Source: SVFI01 sp045588655
GTDB lineage: Bacteria; Bacillota; Clostridia; Lachnospirales; Lachnospiraceae
DNA length: 32,934 nt
Assembly: GCA_045588655.1 (NCBI GenBank)
Contig: JAZNEP010000026.1
Span: 1 to 32,934, forward strand
Direction: 5' to 3'
Shown here in pieces: positions 6,992 to 13,556 of this stretch. How positions within the stretch are numbered: position 1 is the first letter of the stretch; every line of letters begins with the position of its first letter. The notes below the pieces were generated by a model, which searched no databases, had not been told where the DNA came from, and was given only the letters and a program-made list of their open reading frames with translations. A program made the position numbers and the translations under genes.

Positions 6992-7888
6992 TCAATGTTT
7001 TTTCCACTCCCGAAAAAACTCTTCAAAAGTTGCATAGCGGTCACTTTTATTCAAGCTGACAGCCTTCGTTGCAACTTGATAGGCCGCTTCGCTTAATTGC
7101 CACTTATCTAATAAGCAGGGCGTAAATTGGTTGTTGCAATATCTTTGATAGATTTCTTCCTCCGTGAAACTTCCGAAAAATTCAAAAATTAATGCGCCTA
7201 ACGTAAAGATATTGGTCTGCTCATCAATCACAGCTCCCTCTATGTATTCCTCCGGCGCTTTGAACCGCTTTGTTCCAAACCAATCGCCTCCCTTATCGTT
7301 AATGACGGGTGCAATCCTAAAAAGATCAATGTCACAAATCGTAGTTTCATCCGTCTTAAAATCATACAAAATACTGCTGTCATAAAAATCGACCGCAACA
7401 TATCCCTTTCTGTTTACATTCTCTAAAAAGGAAAATAGAACATCCGTTGCTTTCAGCTTTTTGCAAACAGGGAGCTCCTTAAACTTCTCCTTCGGACTTT
7501 TTTTGGATGTATCTTTTTGATATATTTCAAAGTTCCAATGGTCAAATAAACATTCTCCTTTTGCCCATTCAAAAACTACAACATAGAATTGCTCGTACTC
7601 ATATTCTTCTATCAATTTAATTAGATTGGGATGTTCCAAATCATGATACAGAGAAACGGCATTTTTGAGAATTTCCACAGACTCTTTCGGCGAAACATCC
7701 GCTTCTATTGTATTTACTCCTGCAATTTTACAAAAATATTTTCTTTCACTATCTTCCATTCCAATGCAAACACATCCTGAGCCGGTTTCATCTACCACCC
7801 AAAACGCGGTTCCATATTTCTTCAGCCAAGAAAAATCATGCAGTTGTTTCAGTCTAAATTCAATCGCATCAAGTTTGTTGATTATCAT
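6992..7888 (-). CDS. Serine/threonine protein kinase-like protein with a degenerate active site
   Basis: 298 residues with a eukaryotic-like kinase fold. The ATP-anchoring lysine is K54 (YFCKIAG), and HPNLIKL at 86-92 follows helix C. The catalytic loop reads VAVDFYDSS: D167 matches the HRD aspartate, but the His-Arg are Ala-Val and the usual Asn is S172. The DFG motif reads D186-I-D. APE is intact at 211-213 in GTKRFKAPEEY. This is a divergent kinase or pseudokinase; GNATs beside it may be incidental. There is no membrane span or PASTA domain, so it is not a PrkC-type receptor. Junction repeat copy 3 supplies its ribosome site. Confidence 0.8.
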   Translation of the reverse strand: MIINKLDAIEFRLKQLHDFSWLKKYGTAFWVVDETGSGCVCIGMEDSERKYFCKIAGVNTIEADVSPKESVEILKNAVSLYHDLEHPNLIKLIEEYEYEQFYVVVFEWAKGECLFDHWNFEIYQKDTSKKSPKEKFKELPVCKKLKATDVLFSFLENVNRKGYVAVDFYDSSILYDFKTDETTICDIDLFRIAPVINDKGGDWFGTKRFKAPEEYIEGAVIDEQTNIFTLGALIFEFFGSFTEEEIYQRYCNNQFTPCLLDKWQLSEAAYQVATKAVSLNKSDRYATFEEFFREWKKH

Positions 7889-7890
7889 TG

Positions 7891-7903
7891 TTCTCCCTTA
7901 CAA
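7891..7903 (-). repeat. Junction repeat TTGTAAGGGAGAA, copy 3
   Basis: Exact copy, 2 bases from the start codon of the kinase-like gene, where it acts as the ribosome site. Confidence 0.6.
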
Positions 7904-7946
7904 TTTACACTAATTTATTTATCAGATTGACATTCTACTGTCTTTA

Positions 7947-8543
7947 TTATTTCAGAAAACCCTTGTCAAAATCTTTTACCGTTTCTCTATTTCGTTCATC
8001 ATTATATATATCAGACTCATAAAACTTGCCTCCGCTGGCTTTTGCTAGATACCCCGGAATCAACTCCATCCCCATAAATGCGGGATAATTATATCCATCC
8101 GCGTCACTGATTCCAAATGCGGAAGCCTCCTGAAAACCAAACTGCGGATAATATTCCGGTCGACCGAAAAACAGAATCGCACCATATCCTAATTGCTTTG
8201 CTTGTTTCAACATAGCTGTGATAAGCGCTTTTCCGATTCCTTTTCGTTGATACTCCGGCAAAACACTGATCGGACCAAAATTTAAAACCGGAGTCTTCCC
8301 ATTTTCAATTCGCACCTCCGCATTACTACAAATCACATGTCCCACAATTTTCTCTTCCACTACCGCTACCAAACTCAGCGAAAGAACCCCATCTCTTTTT
8401 CTTAGTTCATTTACCATCCAGTGTTCGTATGGACAACCGATTTGCCCCCGCTCAATTCTTTCCGGATATGCAAATGCGCTTCTCGTTACTTCTTCTACGC
8501 ACCGGTAATCATTTTTTTCTTCTGGTCTGATTGTAATAGTCAC
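7947..8543 (-). CDS. GNAT family N-acetyltransferase, YhbS-like
   Basis: 198 residues. Motif A is at 90-107 (GPISVLPEYQRKGIGKAL), and the following YGAILFFGRPEYYPQFGF block is diagnostic of the YhbS/COG3153 group of GNATs, whose substrates are mostly unknown. The C-terminal third (PAFMGMELIPGYL) is also typical of that group. GTG 8541-8543 is chosen as the start because AAAGGA lies 7 bases upstream and the N-terminus then begins VTITIRPEE, the expected first strand. A longer reading frame extends into the next gene but has no ribosome site. Confidence 0.9.
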   Translation of the reverse strand: MTITIRPEEKNDYRCVEEVTRSAFAYPERIERGQIGCPYEHWMVNELRKRDGVLSLSLVAVVEEKIVGHVICSNAEVRIENGKTPVLNFGPISVLPEYQRKGIGKALITAMLKQAKQLGYGAILFFGRPEYYPQFGFQEASAFGISDADGYNYPAFMGMELIPGYLAKASGGKFYESDIYNDERNRETVKDFDKGFLK

Positions 8544-8575
8544 TAAAGCGTCCTTTCTATTTTTCTTTGTAAAAC

Positions 8576-9337
8576 TTAATCTGTTGCTTTGTTCTCTTTT
8601 TTTCTCCGATACCAATAAGAATACATTTTTTCATACCCCAAAGTTTTGTACAGATTGGTTGCAATCTCATTCCCCTGTACCACTTGAAGATATGCTGTAT
8701 GTCCTCCCTTTTTCTTTGCCTGCGCCAAAAGTGACTCACATAGTTGACGTCCATAGCCGTTCCCGCGATAGGTCTCATCTACAATCACATTTGCGATGTA
8801 GACATAGCCATTTTCAATCACCGCAGAAGCACATGCTATATTCTTTCCGTCTCTTTTTATGCAACAATACAACGTATCATTTTGAATGCTGCGACAAATC
8901 TGGGCCACGGTTTCACAGGTTATTGGATCGGTGTATTTTTCAAGGGTAACATAGGTATCTAACCATTCATCTGTCACGTGTTCTGAAACAATACTGTCAG
9001 CAGTTGCAAACTGACTACCTGCCAGATTCATCACCATGACATCGGTCGGTGTTACCACTTCGTACCCTCTATCCTGTAACATTTCATCCAGCATTTGGAC
9101 ATTGTCCTCTGTCACTTTAAACACGCACGGTAAGCCATGGCTAAAATATCGTTTTTCACACTCTTCCACCTTTTCATTTAGCGCAATCACAGACGGATAT
9201 AAGGGATTTACCGAGTTTGCTCTGGAGCTATATCCATTTGCAAATCGCAGCACCCAGCCATCATAGTGCTGAGTCTGCAAAGAAGGATGTGCATTTAGTG
9301 ACAGTTCCTCCAAATAGCGTATTAAGTTGTTTTTCAT
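8576..9337 (-). CDS. GNAT acetyltransferase under apparent leader/terminator control
   Basis: 253 residues. The N-terminal half (LSLNAHPSLQTQHYDGWVL, then RFANGYSSRANSV) is characteristic of a two-part GNAT group in which a degenerate N-domain precedes the catalytic C-domain. Motif A is at 184-200 (VIVDETYRGNGYGRQLC), and ATNLYKTLGYEKMY is motif B. ATG 9335-9337 has GGGGAGGA 6-8 bases upstream; an upstream in-frame start lacks this. Upstream, an intrinsic terminator ends only 33 bases before the start codon, and there is no room for a promoter between them. Transcription must therefore come through the terminators from the promoter at 9641-9669, which implies conditional read-through. The inducer is unknown; drug acetylation is plausible. 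Confidence 0.9.
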   Translation of the reverse strand: MKNNLIRYLEELSLNAHPSLQTQHYDGWVLRFANGYSSRANSVNPLYPSVIALNEKVEECEKRYFSHGLPCVFKVTEDNVQMLDEMLQDRGYEVVTPTDVMVMNLAGSQFATADSIVSEHVTDEWLDTYVTLEKYTDPITCETVAQICRSIQNDTLYCCIKRDGKNIACASAVIENGYVYIANVIVDETYRGNGYGRQLCESLLAQAKKKGGHTAYLQVVQGNEIATNLYKTLGYEKMYSYWYRRKKENKATD

Positions 9338-9370
9338 AATTAGTCCTCCCCGGTATTTTTTATTCCCCTC

Positions 9371-9414
9371 CAAAAATAAAGAGCCCGCATGTCAAAACAT
9401 ATTGCGGACTCTTT
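9371..9414 (-). terminator. Intrinsic terminator 2, abutting the GNAT ribosome site
   Basis: Minus-strand stem GAGTCCGCA / TGCGGGCTC (9403-9411 with 9381-9389, one G-U pair), extended by AAA/TTT, followed by TTTATTTTT. It ends about 33 bases before the GNAT start and sits directly upstream of its ribosome site. Confidence 0.85.
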
Positions 9415-9439
9415 TACTTCTTCTGAATTTCTAAAAAAC

Positions 9440-9476
9440 GTATAAAAAATCCGTGGTATCTCATAGATTACCACGG
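9440..9476 (-). terminator. Intrinsic terminator 1 of the GNAT leader
   Basis: Minus-strand stem CCGTGGTA / TACCACGG (9469-9476 with 9451-9458), then ATTTTTTAT. An upstream CCGTGTG (about 9488-9494) could compete for the 3' arm, a possible antiterminator pairing. Confidence 0.85.
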
Positions 9477-9518
9477 CATATATCAAATCACACGGCACCA
9501 GGCCAACATGTTGAACCA

Positions 9519-9602
9519 TCAGAAAATATACTCCTGCGAGGTAATACTATGCATGCTTGTTATATAATTTAATCTATGTCTTAGATTACGTCTCAATTTC
9601 AT
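9519..9602 (-). CDS. 27-residue leader peptide ORF upstream of the attenuated GNAT gene
   Basis: ATG 9600-9602, stop TGA 9519-9521. AAGGAGGT lies 8 bases upstream of the ATG, an optimal ribosome site. The peptide begins MKLRRNLRHRLNYITSM and ends in QEYIF; it is very basic at the N-terminus with repeated Leu-Arg and Arg-Arg. It has its own strong promoter and is followed 43 bases later by two intrinsic terminators and then by the GNAT gene. I recognise no homologue. It could be a regulatory leader whose translation or stalling controls termination, as for erm, cat and vmlR-type genes, or a small basic peptide expressed for itself. Confidence 0.6.
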   Translation of the reverse strand: MKLRRNLRHRLNYITSMHSITSQEYIF

Positions 9603-9640
9603 ATAGTTTTACCTCCTTCCAAAATTTGTTTATAGAACGC

Positions 9641-9669
9641 AGTATACTCTCTGTAAGTTTATATGTCAA
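9641..9669 (-). promoter_or_regulatory. Strong sigma-A promoter of the leader-GNAT unit
   Basis: TTGACA (9664-9669), 17-base spacer, TATACT (9641-9646). The -35 lies 20 bases after the nucleoside phosphorylase stop. The predicted start is near 9634, giving a leader of about 300 bases before the GNAT gene. Confidence 0.85.
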
Positions 9670-9688
9670 TACACTTTTGTTAAATACT

Positions 9689-10450
9689 CTACTCCACAAT
9701 ATACCGAGCTAATTCAAGAGCAATGTCAAAATGTCCTGAATCGTGTTGCGTATGCATTATTTGATTTTTCTTCATTCTTTCATCCCATTTAGGTGCATCT
9801 AACAAATCACCGCAGGTAAAGAAAAAATAAGCATTTAGATTCCTGAAATCACACATAGCCTGAACTGCCGCACATTCCATTTCAACAGATATACATCCGT
9901 CAGCTTTGCGTTTTTCAAAGTTTGTTCTAGTTTCTCTATGTACTGCATCTGTCGTCCAAGTTTTTCCTTTCACAAAAGGTAACCCAACTTTTTCCATAAA
10001 CTCAGCAACTATATCTGCATTTTTAACATCAATATAGTCAGAAGCCGGTGCATAATGATAAGATGTTCCTTCATCTCGGTAAGCAGATGTAGGAATCATA
10101 ACCTTGCCACGCGCAATCTCCTTATTAAGACATCCTGAACCACCAAACACTACATATTTATCTGTATTAATAATTGACAAAGTATCTTCTATATCAGCAA
10201 CACACCCAGGTGCTCCCACATAGGACATATATACTGCAAAGTATCTATCTTCATATTTGAATCCATAAACAGGATTAGCACCATTAGAAGAAAATAAATC
10301 TCCAATTTTTTCACACGCGAAATTCTCTAAAACATACTTTAAAATCATATGCGAAAAAGTAAGAATACAAGCATCCACCTTAACTGCATTATCATTGCGA
10401 TTCACTTTGATTATTTCTTCCGACAAATTTTCAAATGTATCTGTTATCAT
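9689..10450 (-). CDS. Nucleoside phosphorylase family protein (PNP/UDP phosphorylase)
   Basis: 253 residues. GGSGCL at 103-108 is the phosphate-binding glycine loop and VEMECAA at 189-195 holds the ribose-binding Met-Glu pair. Both are diagnostic of the PNP_UDP_1 family, which cleaves nucleosides with phosphate to a base and ribose 1-phosphate. MIPTSAYRDEGTSYHY (118-133) matches the uridine-phosphorylase-like subgroup loop. ATG 10448-10450 has GGAGG 8 bases upstream. It stands alone, between a hairpin and the leader promoter of the next gene. A role in nucleoside salvage, or in inactivating a nucleoside-type compound, is possible; its position in a resistance-like array hints at the latter but does not prove it. 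Confidence 0.85.
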   Translation of the reverse strand: MITDTFENLSEEIIKVNRNDNAVKVDACILTFSHMILKYVLENFACEKIGDLFSSNGANPVYGFKYEDRYFAVYMSYVGAPGCVADIEDTLSIINTDKYVVFGGSGCLNKEIARGKVMIPTSAYRDEGTSYHYAPASDYIDVKNADIVAEFMEKVGLPFVKGKTWTTDAVHRETRTNFEKRKADGCISVEMECAAVQAMCDFRNLNAYFFFTCGDLLDAPKWDERMKKNQIMHTQHDSGHFDIALELARYIVE

Positions 10451-10514
10451 TTTTTATACCTCCAAATTAAACAAGTCCAGTCCATCAAGCGGATATAGAT
10501 TTCACTACTTTCAG

Positions 10515-10540
10515 AGGCGCAAGGTGCGATTCTTGCGCCT
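10515..10540. terminator. 9-bp GC-rich hairpin between methyltransferase and phosphorylase genes
   Basis: AGGCGCAAG (10515-10523) pairs perfectly with CTTGCGCCT (10532-10540) around 8 bases. It follows the methyltransferase stop by 12 bases on the minus strand. The U run is poor on either strand, so it may be a weak terminator or 3' stabiliser. Confidence 0.5.
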
Positions 10541-10551
10541 TTCTACTGCCT

Positions 10552-11340
10552 CTATCGTACTTTTTGCAAAATATCTAAACTATGATTTGTCGCACCAATC
10601 AAATCCATTCTCTCGCAAATTGTAAAATGGTATTTCAACCACAACTCAAAAGTTGCCTCATCCATTGCATCTATACACTCTCTCATATAGTTTGTCGCTC
10701 CGTCCGATGCAATGATTTTAATTCGCTCTATATTTGGAAAGTGTAAATTTAATTCATCAATGTCCTCCAACCTGACAAGTTCAAATAAGTCCTTTTCCTC
10801 CGATATACAAGCAAAATCATCTGTTAGCATATGGTTACTTATACAATCCCATATATTACCGGCTAAGAACGCATATTGGATCATAGTAGCTTCATTCATA
10901 CAATATGCCACAAGAATGTGTCCTTGCCTCTTGGTAACTCTAATTGCTTCTTCAAGTACTTTCTGTTTATCCTCTTTGCTATACATATGATACATTGGTC
11001 CCAGCACAAGCGTAATATCAAAAGATTCATCCTCAAATCTTGATAAATCAAGCGCAGTCCCATGATGTGTTTTTATATTATGAATACCATCGATTTTTGA
11101 ATTCATAATCTCAAAATTATGCGTAGTATATTCCAGTGCATCTACTTCATGCCCTTCCTTAGCAAGTGCAATGCTGTATCTTCCGGTTCCTGCCCCTACC
11201 TCCAATATCTTTTTCTTCTCCGAGCAACCGATCAGCTCATGAATATACTTCATAGTAGTCAAATATTCTACCTGCCCGTGATTGCTGGACAACCTTCCGT
11301 CTTCATCATAATTTGCATAATAGTTTTCTAAATAATTCAT
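10552..11340 (-). CDS. Class I SAM-dependent methyltransferase
   Basis: 262 residues. Motif I, ILEVGAGTGRYS at residues 45-56, binds S-adenosylmethionine; ITLVLGPMYHMYSKEDK (about 109-125) is motif II/post-motif with the GPMYHM signature seen in a Firmicutes methyltransferase group near antibiotic-resistance and GNAT genes. ATG overlaps the stop of the tandem GNAT gene by ATGA, so translation is coupled and the two probably work together or at least share control by the upstream attenuator. The target (small molecule versus macromolecule) is unknown. The final residues DILQKVR complete the usual length for the group. Confidence 0.85.
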   Translation of the reverse strand: MNYLENYYANYDEDGRLSSNHGQVEYLTTMKYIHELIGCSEKKKILEVGAGTGRYSIALAKEGHEVDALEYTTHNFEIMNSKIDGIHNIKTHHGTALDLSRFEDESFDITLVLGPMYHMYSKEDKQKVLEEAIRVTKRQGHILVAYCMNEATMIQYAFLAGNIWDCISNHMLTDDFACISEEKDLFELVRLEDIDELNLHFPNIERIKIIASDGATNYMRECIDAMDEATFELWLKYHFTICERMDLIGATNHSLDILQKVR

Positions 11341-12326
11341 TCCTTAGTCATCTCCAATTCTATACATTTCCATTTTTCGCCAAGTATCTCAAAAATGAAA
11401 TCATTTTCTGGCTGAATTTCCCGGAATCCGGCCGCTTTATAGCAATAATACGCGGATGGATTATTTTCGAAAACACCCAATGTTATTTTTTCTGCTTTCA
11501 GCATGTCAAACGCATATCTGATTGCCATTTGCAACATTCTTTTTCCATATCCACACCCACGCCTGGTATCATCTACAATTACAAATCCAACACGAATGAT
11601 TGCCTTCGCCTCATCCGTATATCTTAGTATCAAGTGACCAACCGGACCGTTTGCATCCACCGCGGTCAATGGGTAAAAATTATCCGGTTCCTTGCAATCT
11701 CCGTTACATTTTATATATTTGTAATTTATATCATCTGCCGAGATAGGATATGCTCCATATCTGTCCGAACTCCATTTTCGAAGAGCTCTTTCATCCTTAA
11801 TCCAGCTTACGATCGACTCTGCATCTTGGGGCTTATATGGTCGTAATTTAAGGCTTTCCGATTTCTCATTTGCAAATTCCTTTTTCATGATTTCATAAAC
11901 CTGAATCACATCGTTTTTACATTCCCAAATTCCATGATCTACCGTTTGATACCCCAAGTGCGTGTATAACTTGCAGGCAGGTAAAGATGCATCTATATAA
12001 ACGTAGTCATGTCGCTCCTTTATCATTTCTTCCAATCGGTTCATAATAAAGGTTCCGTATCCCTGCTTCTGAAATCCCGGCAAAACATATACTCGTGTAA
12101 TATGATTCTCATTTTTGGTTCCGGTACCGATGATGTCATCATTCTCCAAAAGAATATATGTATTTCCGGCGTCAATATCTCTCAAAACATTTTCCCGACT
12201 ATGATATTCACAAAACATATCCACAATCTCATTTAAATAGTACTTCGGATAGACTGACTTAATCGTTTCCTGTACAAGCTCATAAACCTGTTCCATATCC
12301 TGTTTCTTAGCTAAAATAAAATCCAT
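11337..12326 (-). CDS. Tandem two-domain GNAT acetyltransferase under apparent attenuator control
   Basis: 329 residues with two complete GNAT domains. The first (1-150) has motif A at 79-95 (VYVLPGFQKQGYGTFIM); the second (155-329) has motif A at 247-265 (GFVIVDDTRRGCGYGKRML) and the RimJ/RimL-like tail YYCYKAAGFRE. Both acetyl-CoA loops look intact, unlike the other tandem protein at 3937-4869. ATG 12324-12326 has AGGAGG 8 bases upstream. A strong terminator ends 5 bases before that ribosome site, so expression needs read-through from the promoter at 12603-12631. The downstream methyltransferase is translationally coupled (ATGA). Confidence 0.9.
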   Translation of the reverse strand: MDFILAKKQDMEQVYELVQETIKSVYPKYYLNEIVDMFCEYHSRENVLRDIDAGNTYILLENDDIIGTGTKNENHITRVYVLPGFQKQGYGTFIMNRLEEMIKERHDYVYIDASLPACKLYTHLGYQTVDHGIWECKNDVIQVYEIMKKEFANEKSESLKLRPYKPQDAESIVSWIKDERALRKWSSDRYGAYPISADDINYKYIKCNGDCKEPDNFYPLTAVDANGPVGHLILRYTDEAKAIIRVGFVIVDDTRRGCGYGKRMLQMAIRYAFDMLKAEKITLGVFENNPSAYYCYKAAGFREIQPENDFIFEILGEKWKCIELEMTKE

Positions 12327-12340
12327 ATCCTTTTCCTCCT

Positions 12341-12383
12341 TAAATAAAAAGCACCATCAAACATCTCTATCGTCTGATGGTGC
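12341..12383 (-). terminator. Intrinsic terminator directly upstream of the tandem GNAT ribosome site
   Basis: Minus-strand stem GCACCATCA (12375-12383) / TGATGGTGC (12351-12359), then TTTTTATTTA. The U tract ends where the AGGAGG begins. No promoter fits between it and the gene. Confidence 0.9.
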
Positions 12384-12426
12384 AAAATTTACTTGCAATA
12401 TCCTTATTATGAAAAGTTTTCCTATA

Positions 12427-12564
12427 TCAGCTTAATTTCATCCTATAGGAAGTCAAATACTCACAATACAATATTTTTCCATCAGCAATAAATCCCAACT
12501 GCCAGTAAGCGACGGGAATGACTACATGATTATGCGGCTGTGGAAATCTATAATTATTCTGCAT
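12427..12564 (-). CDS. 45-residue leader ORF upstream of the tandem GNAT gene
   Basis: ATG 12562-12564, TGA 12427-12429, with AAAGGA about 9 bases upstream of the ATG. The protein begins MQNNYRFPQPHNHVVIPV, then AYWQLGFIADGKILYCEY, and ends YRMKLS. It is rich in aromatic residues. It is 32 bases downstream of the predicted transcript start and 43 bases upstream of the terminator, the same distance as the 27-residue leader from its own terminator. I recognise no family; it may be a regulatory leader or a real small protein. Confidence 0.55.
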   Translation of the reverse strand: MQNNYRFPQPHNHVVIPVAYWQLGFIADGKILYCEYLTSYRMKLS

Positions 12565-12602
12565 TGTGCTGATTCCTTTCATAAATTAAATAATTGCTAT
12601 TG

Positions 12603-12635
12603 ATAATACTCCTGAGGAGGCATATTGTCAATATG
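12603..12635 (-). promoter_or_regulatory. Promoter with two overlapping palindromes, upstream of the leader-GNAT-methyltransferase unit
   Basis: TTGACA (12626-12631), 17-base spacer, TATTAT (12603-12608). A 15-base palindrome CATATTG-N-CAATATG (12621-12635) covers the -35, and an 11-base palindrome CTCCT-G-AGGAG (12609-12619) fills the spacer up to the -10. Such paired dyads suggest a DNA-binding repressor or activator acting in addition to the terminator. The regulator is not identifiable here. Confidence 0.7.
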
Positions 12636-12671
12636 TTTTTTTCCTTTGACTTTTCATACATACCGGCTATA

Positions 12672-13556
12672 TCACAATTTTTTTCTCATATACAAAATAA
12701 AAGATACGATTCCAGTCAACAGATACAACACCAGAAACGATGCAAATATACGAATGCCCGACAATGTTTCCATCTTCTTTAGGATTTCCTGTGTTGAAAA
12801 CAGGCTCACCAATATCATTACAGAACAGTTATTGTTGATCATATGGGCAAAAGATGCTGGATAGATTGACTTTGTCCTCTCAGTAATCAGTGTCAAAAAT
12901 GCGTTCATGCAAACGCACATCAGACACATAGCACCGATACCGAGCCACGGATACAGCGGATAATCCACACCAAAGTTATGTCCTGCTATCGTGAGAGGTG
13001 CATGCCAAAGTCCCCAGAGAACACCACCGACCAGAATTGCCGCCGGCTTACCGCACACCATCTCCAGTTTCGGGCCAAGATATCCTCTCCAGCCCCACTC
13101 TTCACCGAAAGCCGGGAAAAAAACAATAATCGTAAATGCAACTTGTAACAACAACGCTGCCAACTTCTGACTGATATCCTCTCCCGGATACATCTCTGTG
13201 AGCGGAACGTCTCCGAAAAACACCTTCCACACAACAAACATTCCGATGATTGGTTCCAACAGTTTAATACCAACAGAAGCCATGTAATATTTCCCATTCC
13301 CTTTAAAGTTAAGTGCCAAATAGGAGTTAGCCATACCTTCCTTTGTTATCCATCTCGTCAGCAGATTTGCGATAGTCGGTGCAAACATTCCAAATATACC
13401 CAGAGCATATACGACAGTCATCACATGTTCTTTCTTCGAAGCAAAAACCATCTCGCCGTACACCGAATTCAATATCGGTGTGACAATTGCCAACGGCAGA
13501 AATGCAATGACATAAAATATCACAATGCGCTTAATCGCAAGTTTTTTACTGTCCAT
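12672..13556 (-). CDS. CPBP family intramembrane metalloprotease
   Basis: 294 residues, about eight hydrophobic segments. The catalytic motifs are E152-E153-x3-R157 (EEWGWRGYL) and WGLWHAPL with H185, which bind zinc in CaaX/CPBP proteases. Family members process prenylated proteins or peptides in the membrane and are often encoded with bacteriocin or pheromone systems, giving immunity. ATG 13554-13556 overlaps the end of the ABC permease by 11 bases, so it belongs to the gntR-ABC operon. It is the last gene of that operon, and no terminator is obvious between it and the next promoter. A role in protecting the membrane together with the transporter is inferred. Confidence 0.9.
   Translation of the reverse strand: MDSKKLAIKRIVIFYVIAFLPLAIVTPILNSVYGEMVFASKKEHVMTVVYALGIFGMFAPTIANLLTRWITKEGMANSYLALNFKGNGKYYMASVGIKLLEPIIGMFVVWKVFFGDVPLTEMYPGEDISQKLAALLLQVAFTIIVFFPAFGEEWGWRGYLGPKLEMVCGKPAAILVGGVLWGLWHAPLTIAGHNFGVDYPLYPWLGIGAMCLMCVCMNAFLTLITERTKSIYPASFAHMINNNCSVMILVSLFSTQEILKKMETLSGIRIFASFLVLYLLTGIVSFILYMRKKL

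Noticed and set aside
8544..8615. Extended N-terminus of the YhbS-like GNAT gene up to 8615
   Set aside because: The extension runs into the neighbouring gene, has no ribosome site and encodes a lysine-rich stretch unlike the family; the GTG at 8541-8543 has AAAGGA in place.
9371..9476. The two terminators merely ending the nucleoside phosphorylase transcript
   Set aside because: They lie about 210-280 bases after the phosphorylase stop, beyond a separate consensus promoter and a leader ORF, and the last one touches the next gene's ribosome site, so an attenuator reading fits better.
3937..12326. Integron cassette array
   Set aside because: Gaps between most genes are under 60 bases and no repeated attC-like site or integrase is present. 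Only one inverted repeat (3215-3295) resembles attC ends.
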